In this document: positions 21,036-30,239 of the stretch, piece by piece | How positions within the stretch are numbered: position 1 is the first letter of the stretch | Layout: every line of letters starts with the position of its first letter | DNA from: Hyphomicrobiales bacterium | Lineage (GTDB): Bacteria > Pseudomonadota > Alphaproteobacteria > Rhizobiales > Beijerinckiaceae | DNA length: 64,000 nt | Direction: 5' to 3' | Assembly (NCBI GenBank): GCA_027484605.1 | Contig: JAIXSR010000095.1 | Span: forward strand, 40,948-104,947 | Position numbers and translations under genes: made by a program | The notes under the pieces: generated by a model | Seen by the model: only the letters and a program-made list of their open reading frames with translations | What the model was told of the DNA's origin: nothing | Databases searched by the model: none

Positions 21036-21632
21036 ATGAATGCCCTGCGCTGGATTCGTTACACGGTCTGGGCCGCGATCGCGATCCTGACGGGTGCCAT
21101 CCTCTACCTGCTGCTCAGTCCGGAGAAGGAAACGGGCACTGGTATCGCCGCGATCGGCGGTCCCTTCGAGCTGGCTGCCCATGATGGCAGCCGCGTCGGT
21201 GCGGCAAGTCTCGCCGGAAGACCCTATGCGCTGTTCTTCGGCTTCACGCATTGCCCGGATGTATGCCCGACCTCGATGATGGAAATCACCAATGATCTCG
21301 TTGCCCTCGGCCCGGCGGCCAAGGATTTCCGGGTCTATTTCATCACGGTCGATCCGGCCCGGGATACCGCATCCCTGCTGAGGGAATATGTAGGATCCTT
21401 CGACCCCCGGATCATTGGCCTGGTCCCGAAGGACGAGGCGGAGCTCGCGGCGACGACCCGGATGTTCCGCGCGATCTATCGCCGGGTGGACACACCCAGC
21501 GGCTACACGATGGACCATACCGCCTCGATCTATCTCATGGATGCCAAGGGCCAGTTTTTCGGCACGCTCGATTCCAAGGAAACCCCGGCCGTGCGGCAGG
21601 CCAAGCTGCGGCGGCTTCTGGCCCGCGGCTGA
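21036..21632 (+). CDS. SCO1/SenC/PrrC family protein
   Basis: FFGFTHCPDVCPTSMMEI Cu-binding CxxxC; downstream H in YTMDHTASIYLMD. Confidence 0.95.
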   Translation: MNALRWIRYTVWAAIAILTGAILYLLLSPEKETGTGIAAIGGPFELAAHDGSRVGAASLAGRPYALFFGFTHCPDVCPTSMMEITNDLVALGPAAKDFRVYFITVDPARDTASLLREYVGSFDPRIIGLVPKDEAELAATTRMFRAIYRRVDTPSGYTMDHTASIYLMDAKGQFFGTLDSKETPAVRQAKLRRLLARG

Positions 21633-22259
21633 TCAGGCATCGCCTTCCGGGCGATAAGCCGGCCGCCCGCTGGCCAAAGCAGCCTCCAGCAGGTCCAGCC
21701 GGTCCTGTCCCCAGAAGATCTCGCCCTCGAGCACATAACTCGGCGCGCCGAAGACATTGGCGGCCAGGGCCCAGTCCCGGTTGGCCTCGTATTCGGCACG
21801 GATCCCGGTCGAGCGGGCCAGATCCAGCAGATCTGCCGGCAGGCGGGTTTCGGCCAGAAGCCGGATCAGCGTGTTCTCGTCGGAAAGGTTCTGCTGCTCC
21901 GCCCAGATCGCGCGATGCGCGGCCCGGAGATAGGCCTCCGGCGACAGACCGCGTGCGACCGCGGCCAGCGCAATGCAATCCGCCAATGTCGCGTCGAAGG
22001 GAACGCCCGCAGGCTTGAGGATGAGGGGCAGGCCACGGATGGCCCGCCAGCGTTGCAACTCGACAAGCCGGTAGGCCTGCCGGGCGGGATGCCGCTTCGC
22101 AAGCGGCAGGCCGCCGGTTTCACTGAAGACATTGAGCAGCAAGACAGGACGATAGCGGACGGCAACGCCATGGCGGGCCGCAATCCCGTGAAAGAGATCG
22201 AAGCCGAGATAGGCCCAGGGGCTCATCAGCGTGAAGAGATAGTCGATCGTTCGGGACAT
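21633..22259 (-). CDS. 2-hydroxychromene-2-carboxylate isomerase / DsbA-like family
   Basis: IDYLFTLMSPWAYLGFDLF start; NVFGAPSYVLEGEIFWGQDRLDLLE C-terminus. Confidence 0.88.
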   Translation of the reverse strand: MSRTIDYLFTLMSPWAYLGFDLFHGIAARHGVAVRYRPVLLLNVFSETGGLPLAKRHPARQAYRLVELQRWRAIRGLPLILKPAGVPFDATLADCIALAAVARGLSPEAYLRAAHRAIWAEQQNLSDENTLIRLLAETRLPADLLDLARSTGIRAEYEANRDWALAANVFGAPSYVLEGEIFWGQDRLDLLEAALASGRPAYRPEGDA

Positions 22260-22305
22260 GCCATCCTCCGGGAGGCTGGCATAGAAGGCCGGATCACCGG
22301 CGCCG

Positions 22306-22851
22306 TCAACGCCGCTTCAGTCCGTCCTCGACGGCGAGGAATGCCTCGATTTCCGGATCGAGCGCCGGCGAATCCCCGGCATAGCCTGCCAGCCGGACCA
22401 GCCGTTCCGCCGGCACGAACTGCCGCTCGCGGCGCGCATAGAGCCCGCCCCGCACAAGGGCGAGAGCCGCTGTGACAGGCTCCCCGCCCGGGCCGCTGGT
22501 GATGAAGCGATGCTCCATGACGAAGGTTGTCGCCCGCCAGCAGACAATGCGGGATTCCAGAGTGAAGGCCTGGAAGGGCTTGAGTTCGCGGCGATAGCGG
22601 ATGGCGCTGCCGGAGAGCATCGGCAGAAGTCCCTCCTTCAGCACCGCCCGCCAGAGGCCGGTCTGGAGAAGGAGATCCGTCCGACCCAGATCCGCAATGG
22701 TCAGATAGCGGCCATTGTTCATGTGGAGATTGGTGTCGATATCGTTCGGCCAGACGCGGAAATGCAGGCGGGAGACACCGAAGGGCGGCTCGATCCGCGC
22801 GCGGAAAGGCGCCGTGAGGAACAGCCAGAGCACCCGGAACCAGAGATTCAT
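22306..22851 (-). CDS. Acyl-CoA thioesterase-like hotdog protein
   Basis: WPNDIDTNLHMNNGRYLTIADLGR. Confidence 0.85.
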   Translation of the reverse strand: MNLWFRVLWLFLTAPFRARIEPPFGVSRLHFRVWPNDIDTNLHMNNGRYLTIADLGRTDLLLQTGLWRAVLKEGLLPMLSGSAIRYRRELKPFQAFTLESRIVCWRATTFVMEHRFITSGPGGEPVTAALALVRGGLYARRERQFVPAERLVRLAGYAGDSPALDPEIEAFLAVEDGLKRR

Positions 22852-22941
22852 GCCGTCAATTCCTTGCTGGCCGGCAGCCTCGTGCCCGCCGCCCGATCGG
22901 CCGGAAGCAGGTAGGGCCCGGCTTGCGCCGGGCCCCGAAGG

Positions 22942-25146
22942 TCAGGCCGCCGCCTTGTGCGGGTTGAAGCGCCCGTAGAAGATCTCGCCCTTGCGGGCCA
23001 TGGCGCGGAGCAGCTTGTTCGGCTTGAAACGATCGCCGTGCCTCGCGGCCAGCTTCTCGCAGAGCGCGACGAAGGCCTTGGTGCCCATGCGGTCGATATA
23101 GGAGAGCGGACCGCCGGTATAGGGCGCGAAGCCGAAGCCCAGGATCGCGCCCACATCCGCCTCGCGGACATCGGTGATGACCTTCTCCTCCACCGTCCGC
23201 GCCGCCTCGAGGGCCTGGACCACCAGCAGGCGATCGACGATCTCCTGCCGGTCGACGGCATCGGCGACGAGCTTGGTCTTCTGGAGGTCGGCAAGGCCGG
23301 GCCAGAGCTTCTTGCCCGTGGGCGCGTAGTCGTAGAAGCCCTTGCCGTTCTTGCGGCCGAAGCGCTCGAGATCCACGACCATGGTCTTGAGCAAGGCTTC
23401 CTGGTTGGCATCAACCGCGGCGGCGCCGAGATCCTTCTTCGTGGCCTGCAGGATCTTCCAGCCGAGATCGAGCGCCACCTCGTCATTCAGCGAAAGCGGG
23501 CCGACCGGCATGCCGGCCTTCTTGGCAAGGTTTTCGATCATGGCTGGGGGCACGCCCTCGGCCAGCATCAGATGCCCTTCGCGGATGTAGTTCAGCACGC
23601 AGCGATTGGCGAAGAAGCCGCGGCAATCATTGACGACAATCGGCGTCTTCTTGATGGCACGGACGAAATCGAGCGCCGTGGCGAGGGCTCGGTCGCCCGT
23701 GCGCTTGCCGAGGATGATCTCGACCAGCAGCATCTTCTCGACCGGCGAGAAGAAGTGGATGCCGACAAACTGGCTTGGCCGTTCGAAATTCTCGGCCAGC
23801 GAGGAAATCGGCAGGGTCGAGGTATTCGAGGCGAAGATGGTCCGGCGGCCGATGACCCCTTGCACCTTCTTGATGACCTCGGCCTTGACGGTACGGTCCT
23901 CGAATACGGCCTCGACCACGAGGTCGCAACCCTTCAGGGCGTTGAAATCCGAGGTCGCATTGATGCGGGCGAGCAGGGCATCGCGGTCGGCACTCTTGGC
24001 GCGGCCCTTCATGACCTGATCCGACATCAGCTTGTGCGAATAGGCCTTGCCCTTGTCTGCGGCTTCCTGATCCCGGTCGACCAGCACCACGTTGAGCCCG
24101 GCCAAAGCCGAGACATAGGCGATGCCGGCGCCCATGAAACCGGCGCCGACAATGCCGACGCGCTTGATCTTGAGCGGCGGCACCTTGGCGGGACGGCGTG
24201 CGCCCTTTTCCAGCTCACCCTTGGAGATGAAGAGCGAGCGGATCATCGCCGCCGCTTCCGGCGTCTGGAGGATATGGGCGAAGTAACGGCTTTCGATGCG
24301 CAGGCCGAGATCCATCGGAACCTGCAACCCTTCATAGACCGCCTGCAGGATGGCCTTGGCGGCGGGATAATTGTCCTGCGTCTCGCGGCGATAGATGGCA
24401 TTGGCCGGTGGCCAGATCATCATGCCGGCCGGCGAATGGACCTTGTTCGACGGGTTCTTGAAACCCTCGACATCCCAGGGCGCCTTGGCCGAACCGCCTG
24501 ATTTGATCCATTCCTTCGCGGTCTCGACCAGCTTGTCGCGCGGGACCACGGCATGGGCGAGATTCATCGCCTTGGCCTGGGCCGGCTTGATCTGGTCGCC
24601 CTTGAACAGCATCTGCAGGGCATCGCCGGTCTGCATCAGGCGGGCAACGCGCTGCGTGCCGCCTGCACCGGGGAACAGCCCGACCTTGATTTCGGGAAGG
24701 CCGACACGCGTCTTTTCGCTGTCGGAGAGCACCCGGAAATGGCAGGACAAGGCGAGTTCGAACGCGCCGCCGAGGCAGGTGCCGTTCACGGCGGCCGCGA
24801 AGGGCTTGCCGCAGGTTTCCAGCTTCCGGTACAGGCGCGACAGGCGCGACGAGGCCTCGAAGAAGAAGGCCATCGCCTCCTCCTCGCCCTTGCTCCGGGC
24901 GAGGCGGCGGAACTCGCCGCCCAGGCCCTGCAGCATGGTCAGGTCGGCGCCGCCGGAGAAGGCCTCCTTGCCGGAGACGATGACGCAGCCTTTGATGGCT
25001 TCGGCACCCGCGACATGATCGACCACCTGGCCGAGTTCCGACATCACCGCCTCGGTGATCACATTCATCGAGCGGCCCGGCATGTCCCAGGTCAGGAGGG
25101 CGATGCCATCGGCGTCGGTTTCGAAACGAAAGTTCTCGAGTTTCAT
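22942..25146 (-). CDS. fadJ: 3-hydroxyacyl-CoA dehydrogenase / enoyl-CoA hydratase (FadJ/FadB-like)
   Basis: Crotonase N-terminus (GADLTMLQ, LPEIKVGLFPGAGGTQR), VGIVGAGFMGAGIAYV NAD site, HFFSPVEKMLLVEI. Confidence 0.96.
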   Translation of the reverse strand: MKLENFRFETDADGIALLTWDMPGRSMNVITEAVMSELGQVVDHVAGAEAIKGCVIVSGKEAFSGGADLTMLQGLGGEFRRLARSKGEEEAMAFFFEASSRLSRLYRKLETCGKPFAAAVNGTCLGGAFELALSCHFRVLSDSEKTRVGLPEIKVGLFPGAGGTQRVARLMQTGDALQMLFKGDQIKPAQAKAMNLAHAVVPRDKLVETAKEWIKSGGSAKAPWDVEGFKNPSNKVHSPAGMMIWPPANAIYRRETQDNYPAAKAILQAVYEGLQVPMDLGLRIESRYFAHILQTPEAAAMIRSLFISKGELEKGARRPAKVPPLKIKRVGIVGAGFMGAGIAYVSALAGLNVVLVDRDQEAADKGKAYSHKLMSDQVMKGRAKSADRDALLARINATSDFNALKGCDLVVEAVFEDRTVKAEVIKKVQGVIGRRTIFASNTSTLPISSLAENFERPSQFVGIHFFSPVEKMLLVEIILGKRTGDRALATALDFVRAIKKTPIVVNDCRGFFANRCVLNYIREGHLMLAEGVPPAMIENLAKKAGMPVGPLSLNDEVALDLGWKILQATKKDLGAAAVDANQEALLKTMVVDLERFGRKNGKGFYDYAPTGKKLWPGLADLQKTKLVADAVDRQEIVDRLLVVQALEAARTVEEKVITDVREADVGAILGFGFAPYTGGPLSYIDRMGTKAFVALCEKLAARHGDRFKPNKLLRAMARKGEIFYGRFNPHKAAA

Positions 25147-25168
25147 GATGTTGATCCTTCCGTGGCGA

Positions 25169-26377
25169 TCAGACGCGTTCGACGATCATCGCCGTGCCCA
25201 TGCCATGGGCGACGCAGAGGGTGACGAGGCCGGTCGAGAGGTCGCGGCGCTCGAGTTCGTCGATCACCGTGCCGAGGATCATCGCCCCGGTTGCCCCGAG
25301 CGGATGGCCCATGGCGATGGCACCGCCATTGACGTTGACCCTGCCCGGGTCGAGATCAAAGGCCTGCAGGTAGCGGAGCACCACGGCCGAGAAGGCCTCG
25401 TTGATCTCGATCAGGTCGATATCCTTGATCGACATGCCGGTGCGGGCGAGGAGCTTCTCGGTCACGTCGACCGGGCCGGTCAGCACGAGGGCGAGATCGG
25501 AGCCGAGGCTGGCAAAGCCGCGGATGCGGGCACGCGGCTTCAGGCCCGCCTTGCGGCCGGCCGCCTTGTTGCCGACGAGCACCGCAGCAGCGCCATCGAC
25601 GATGCCGGAGGAGTTGCCGGCATGGTGGACATGCGTGATGGTCTCGACTTCCGGATGGCCCTGGATGGCGACAGCATTGAAGCCGCCCTGCTCGCCCATC
25701 ATCGCGAAGGAGGCCTTGAGGCCACCAAGGGTCTGCATGTCGGTGTTCGGGCGGATCGTCTCGTCCTTGCCGAGGATGGTCAGGCCATTGACGTCGCGGA
25801 CCGGGACGACCGACTTGGCGAAACGGCCCTCTGCCCAGGCCTTCGCGGCGCGCTTGTGGCTCTCGACGGCGAAAGCGTCGACATCGTCCCGCGTGAAGCC
25901 GTATTTCGTGGCGATCAGGTCCGCCGCGACGCCCTGCGGCGAGAAATAGGACGGGATGGCGACGCTGGGATCGACCGCCGGCAGCATGCCCGACGCACCC
26001 ATGCCGACGCGGCTCATGGATTCGACGCCGCCGCCGATCACGATGTCCTTCTGGCCGGCCATGACCTGCGCTGCCCCGAAGGCAACGGCATCGAGGCCGG
26101 AGGCGCAGAAGCGGTTGATCTGGATGCCGGGTACGCTCTCGCCGAAGCCGGCGGCGATCGCCGCCGAACGGGCGATATCGCCCGAGGCCTCGCCGACCGG
26201 ATCGACGCAGCCGAGAACGACATCATCGACCAGTTTCGGATCGAGGCCGTTGCGCTTCTGGACCGCGCGCAACGTGGTTTCGGCCAGGCGCACGGCGGTG
26301 ACCTCGTGGAGCGAGCCATCGGCCTTGCCCTTGCCGCGCGGGGTCCGCACATGATCGTAGATGAAAGCTTCGGCCAT
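25169..26377 (-). CDS. fadA: Acetyl-CoA C-acyltransferase (thiolase)
   Basis: [64 protein letters not shown]. Confidence 0.96.
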   Translation of the reverse strand: MAEAFIYDHVRTPRGKGKADGSLHEVTAVRLAETTLRAVQKRNGLDPKLVDDVVLGCVDPVGEASGDIARSAAIAAGFGESVPGIQINRFCASGLDAVAFGAAQVMAGQKDIVIGGGVESMSRVGMGASGMLPAVDPSVAIPSYFSPQGVAADLIATKYGFTRDDVDAFAVESHKRAAKAWAEGRFAKSVVPVRDVNGLTILGKDETIRPNTDMQTLGGLKASFAMMGEQGGFNAVAIQGHPEVETITHVHHAGNSSGIVDGAAAVLVGNKAAGRKAGLKPRARIRGFASLGSDLALVLTGPVDVTEKLLARTGMSIKDIDLIEINEAFSAVVLRYLQAFDLDPGRVNVNGGAIAMGHPLGATGAMILGTVIDELERRDLSTGLVTLCVAHGMGTAMIVERV

Positions 26378-26455
26378 CCTGGGCCTCCCTTGGGACGAGT
26401 TCTGTTTTGGGCTATCGGTCCTTCCGGGGAAGGACCGCGCCATGGGTCGGTCCGA

Positions 26456-28252
26456 TCAGAAGCGATCGGCCGGGAGTGACATGATCGCATCCGCGCCCGA
26501 GGTGATGCGGGCGAGATGGGCGCCGGTTTCCGGCAGCATGCGCTCACCGAAAAAGCGCGCGAGGACCAGCTTGGTCTCGAGCCGCTCGGTCGAGCCGTTC
26601 GCGCCTTCGGCCAGCTTCGACTGCGCCGCCTTGACCTGCAAGGCCCACATGTAGCCGAGGGCGACAAGGCCGAAGAGATGCATGTAGTCGGTCGAGCCGG
26701 CGCCGGCATTGTCGGGCTTGGCCATGGCATTCTGCATGAACCACATCGTGGCCTGCTGGAGATGGCCGAGGCTCTTGCCGAGCGCGCCGAGCAGCGGCTT
26801 CATGCTGTCGTCGGCCTCGTTCGCCTTGATGAAGGCCTGCACCTCGTTGAAGAAGGCCATGACGGCGCGGCCACCATCCCGCGGGAGCTTGCGGCCGACC
26901 AGATCAAGCGCCTGGATGCCGTTGGCGCCCTCGTAGATCATGGCGATGCGGGCATCGCGCACGAACTGGCTCATGCCCCATTCCTCGACATAGCCGTGGC
27001 CGCCGAACATCTGCTGTGCCTTGACGGCATTGTCGAAGCCGACATCGGTCAGCACGCCCTTGAGCACGGGCGTCATCAGGCCGAGATGGTCATCGGCCTC
27101 CTGGCGGGCCTTCGCATCCTCGGAGCGATGGGCAACATCGCTCTTCAGCGCCGTCCAGAGCACGAAGGCGCGCGCGGCCTCGTTGAAGGCGCGGATCGAG
27201 AGCAGGGTGCGGCGCACATCCGGATGGACGATGATCGGATCCGCCGCCTTGGCGGGCTCCTTCGTGCCGGTCAGGGCGCGGCCCTGCAGGCGGTCCTTCG
27301 CATAGGTCACGGCATTCTGGTAGGCGACTTCCGACTGGGCGAGCCCCTGGATGGCGACACCGAGGCGGGCTTCATTCATCATCACGAACATCGCGGCGAG
27401 GCCGCGATGTTCGGCGCCGACGAGCCAGCCGACCGCGCCGTCATAGTTCATGACGCAGGTGGCATTGCCGTGGATGCCCATCTTGTGCTCGATCGAACCG
27501 CAGGAAACCGGGTTCCGGGCGCCGAGGCTGCCATCCGGCTGCGGCATGAATTTCGGCACGACGAAAAGCGAAATGCCCTTCACGCCTTCCGGCGCGCCGT
27601 CGATCCGTGCCAAGACGAGATGGATAATGTTCTCGGCGAGATCATGCTCTCCGGCGGAAATGAAGATCTTGGTGCCCGAGATCTTGTAGGTGCCGTCGCC
27701 CTGCGGCGCGGCCTTGGTCTTGATCAGGCCGAGATCGGTGCCGCAATGCGGCTCGGTCAGGTTCATCGTGCCCGACCAGCTGCCATCGATCATCTTGGGC
27801 AGGTAGATGCGCTTGAGCTCCGGCGAGGCATGCTCGTTGAGCGCCGCGATCGCGCCCATGGTCAGGCCGGGATACATCGAGAAGGCCATGTTCGCGGAGG
27901 AGGCGAATTCGTTCATGATGGCGCCGACCGTGTAAGGCAGACCCTGCCCGCCATATTCGGGATCGGCGGAAAGCCCGACCCAGCCGCCGCCGGTATAGGC
28001 GTCATAGGCTTCCTTGAAGCCCTTCGGCGTGGTCACGCGGCCATCCTCGTGCCGCTTGCAGCCTTCGAGATCGCCCGAGCGGTTCACCGGCGCCAGCACT
28101 TCCTCGCAGAGCTTCGCCCCTTCCGAGAGGATCGCTTCCAGCATGTCCGGCGAAAGGTCCGAGAAGCCGGGCAGATTGCCGTATTTCTCGATGCCGAACA
28201 CATCTTGGAGCAGGAAGGTCACGTCTTCGGTAGGGGCGCGATAGCTGGGCAT
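26456..28252 (-). CDS. Acyl-CoA dehydrogenase
   Basis: MNLTEPHCGTDLGLIKTKA, GTKIFISAGEHDLAENI, MFGGHGYVEEWGMSQFVRDARIAMIYEGANGIQALDLVGRKL. Confidence 0.96.
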   Translation of the reverse strand: MPSYRAPTEDVTFLLQDVFGIEKYGNLPGFSDLSPDMLEAILSEGAKLCEEVLAPVNRSGDLEGCKRHEDGRVTTPKGFKEAYDAYTGGGWVGLSADPEYGGQGLPYTVGAIMNEFASSANMAFSMYPGLTMGAIAALNEHASPELKRIYLPKMIDGSWSGTMNLTEPHCGTDLGLIKTKAAPQGDGTYKISGTKIFISAGEHDLAENIIHLVLARIDGAPEGVKGISLFVVPKFMPQPDGSLGARNPVSCGSIEHKMGIHGNATCVMNYDGAVGWLVGAEHRGLAAMFVMMNEARLGVAIQGLAQSEVAYQNAVTYAKDRLQGRALTGTKEPAKAADPIIVHPDVRRTLLSIRAFNEAARAFVLWTALKSDVAHRSEDAKARQEADDHLGLMTPVLKGVLTDVGFDNAVKAQQMFGGHGYVEEWGMSQFVRDARIAMIYEGANGIQALDLVGRKLPRDGGRAVMAFFNEVQAFIKANEADDSMKPLLGALGKSLGHLQQATMWFMQNAMAKPDNAGAGSTDYMHLFGLVALGYMWALQVKAAQSKLAEGANGSTERLETKLVLARFFGERMLPETGAHLARITSGADAIMSLPADRF

Positions 28253-28384
28253 GGGTTTCCTCCGGCACGGTATTGGATCCGCACATATTGTTCACATATA
28301 AACTATCTCGCGGGTTGGCAAGAGGCTTTTCGATCAGCCTTGCGCAAATCTGGTCAAAACCAAGGAAAAAATGTCGGGGACGGC

Positions 28385-28417
28385 AAAAAACAGGGGCAAT
28401 GCCCAGCATTACCCCTG
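28385..28417 (-). terminator. Rho-independent terminator of the flagellin gene
   Basis: Minus strand CAGGGGTAATG-CTGGG-CATTGCCCCTG followed by TTTTTT; lies about 27 nt past the flagellin stop. Confidence 0.85.
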
Positions 28418-28443
28418 CTTCTCCGCCCCGTTTTGCCGGATAA

Positions 28444-29601
28444 TCAGAACAGACGCAGCACGCTCTGCTCCGCCTGCGTCGCCAGGCTGAGCGCCGTGGA
28501 GGCCAGCTGCTGGCGGGTATTGAGCGTGACCAGCTTGGCCGCCTCCTCGTTCTGGTCCGCGAGGACGAGCAGGTCCGCGCCGGTCTCCAGCGTGTCGATC
28601 ATGCTCTTGGTGAAGTCCTCACGGGTCTGCACCACCGAGAGGTTCGAACCGAAGGCCGAGGACTGGTTGCGCAGGCGAGCCAGTGCATCGGTCAGGCTCG
28701 AGAGCGAATCATTGATGTCCTTGTCGGATTGCCAGCGATTGGTGGCAGCGCCGACGCCGAGTCCCTGGGCATTGAAACGGACGCCGGAGACGGTGATCGA
28801 GGCCGTGTTGCCCTCGTTGAACTGCACCTTGAGGGAACCGTTATCGAGCAGGTTGATGCCGTTATAGCCGGAATCCGCCGCCAGCTGGTCGATATGCCCG
28901 CGCAGCAGGTCGAACTGGGCCGAGAGATCACGCCGGGTGGTGTTGGTGACAGCCGCAGCAGAGAGCGCCGCACCGCCGGCAAGGGTCCCGACCTTGGCAC
29001 TGTCGGAGCCGGAGAGGGTCAGGGCGGCGCCATCGAGGGATTCAATCTCGATCTGGCCGCGCGCATTGAGGCTCGCCTGGATCTTCGCCGCCCCGCCCGC
29101 CGGGTTCAGCGTCGTGTTGCCGTTGATGGCATCGACGACATCGGAAACATCGTCGCCCGCCGCGACGGTCAGCACCGTGGTCCCGTTGACCGTGATCGTA
29201 TCCCCGGCAGCAAAGCCCCCGGCGCCGGCATCCGACAGGGCGGTCGCGCCGGTCAGTGGCGTGCCATTATTGCCGGTGATGCGCGGTGTCGTGGATGTCG
29301 ACTGAAGCGCCTGCCGCGCCGAACCTTGCGCGGATTCGATGAGCTTGGTCAGGGCCTTGATGCCCTTGTCCGCAGCCTCGATGACCTTGGTGGCCTGGCC
29401 GATGGAATCGAGCAGGGAGTTGAGGTCGCGCGCCCGGTTTGACAGGCCGGAGGCCTGGAAGAAGTTCACGGGGTTGTCGATCGCGGAATTGATCCGCTTG
29501 CCCGTCGCCAGCTTGAGCTGCTGCGCCTGCTGGGCGGAGGTGGTGGACTTGATCGCGGCGAGCGACTGGCGGACGCCGATGGAGAGAGCAATGTCGGCCA
29601 T
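28444..29601 (-). CDS. Flagellin
   Basis: MADIALSIGVRQSLAAIKSTTSAQQAQQLKLATGKRINSAIDNPVNFFQASGLSNRARDL N-terminus; C-terminal ALSLATQAEQSVLRLF. Confidence 0.95.
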   Translation of the reverse strand: MADIALSIGVRQSLAAIKSTTSAQQAQQLKLATGKRINSAIDNPVNFFQASGLSNRARDLNSLLDSIGQATKVIEAADKGIKALTKLIESAQGSARQALQSTSTTPRITGNNGTPLTGATALSDAGAGGFAAGDTITVNGTTVLTVAAGDDVSDVVDAINGNTTLNPAGGAAKIQASLNARGQIEIESLDGAALTLSGSDSAKVGTLAGGAALSAAAVTNTTRRDLSAQFDLLRGHIDQLAADSGYNGINLLDNGSLKVQFNEGNTASITVSGVRFNAQGLGVGAATNRWQSDKDINDSLSSLTDALARLRNQSSAFGSNLSVVQTREDFTKSMIDTLETGADLLVLADQNEEAAKLVTLNTRQQLASTALSLATQAEQSVLRLF

Positions 29602-29854
29602 GATGGCACCTTTCTGGCAATGAACTGATCTGGCAATGATGTCGGAGGATTCCCGGGGGATCAGCCCGGCCATCCTGACACTGCTACTCTGGGTTGCAAA
29701 TCCCTAATTAATCGTTGAGATTGCGCTTGCGTGTTTTTGCACTCTCCGATTGTATGTCTTGAGGCTGGAATCGCGCCGTTTGGCCCTGTATTTCTGCCGT
29801 TGCCTGAAGTCGAATTCCTTTTTTGATTTTCATATCCTAATTTATTGGTGCATC

Positions 29855-30052
29855 ATGATTAATGAACGCGACATCGTGAAGAACATCATTGACTTTGGAT
29901 TCCTGATAAAATCTCAGCTCCATTCCGAGGATACAGCCATGCTGCGCTCGATCCTCTCCATCATGATCATGGAATGCGAGGATCTGGTCGAGATCATCGA
30001 CAACACCGCGGGATCGCACCGCCCGGGACTGCTGGGCCGCAGCGAGAATTGA
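29855..30052 (+). CDS. Possible small ORF, unknown function
   Basis: MINERDIVKNIIDFGFLIKSQLHSEDTAMLRSILSIMIMECEDLVEIIDN..., ATG start, balanced amino-acid composition in an AT-richer intergenic region. Confidence 0.35.
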   Translation: MINERDIVKNIIDFGFLIKSQLHSEDTAMLRSILSIMIMECEDLVEIIDNTAGSHRPGLLGRSEN

Positions 30053-30239
30053 GGCGGTCCCCGGCGTTTCCTGCCGCGCTGCCCGGCAGAAAAAGACCAC
30101 CGGTTAAGACGATGTTTACCATAACCCGGAAAAGCTTCGGCGAGTGGAGAAAGCCTGATTCAGTTGCACTGATTCGGGCTTCCCCGCGAGCAACTGAAGG
30201 CAGGGCTGCCGAAGGCGGCATCGGGAAGCGAGTCCGGAA

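Noticed and set aside
29611-29640. CTGGCAATGA repeated twice upstream of flagellin
   Set aside because: Short repeat close to the ribosome-binding region; does not match a sigma-54 or sigma-28 promoter that I can support.
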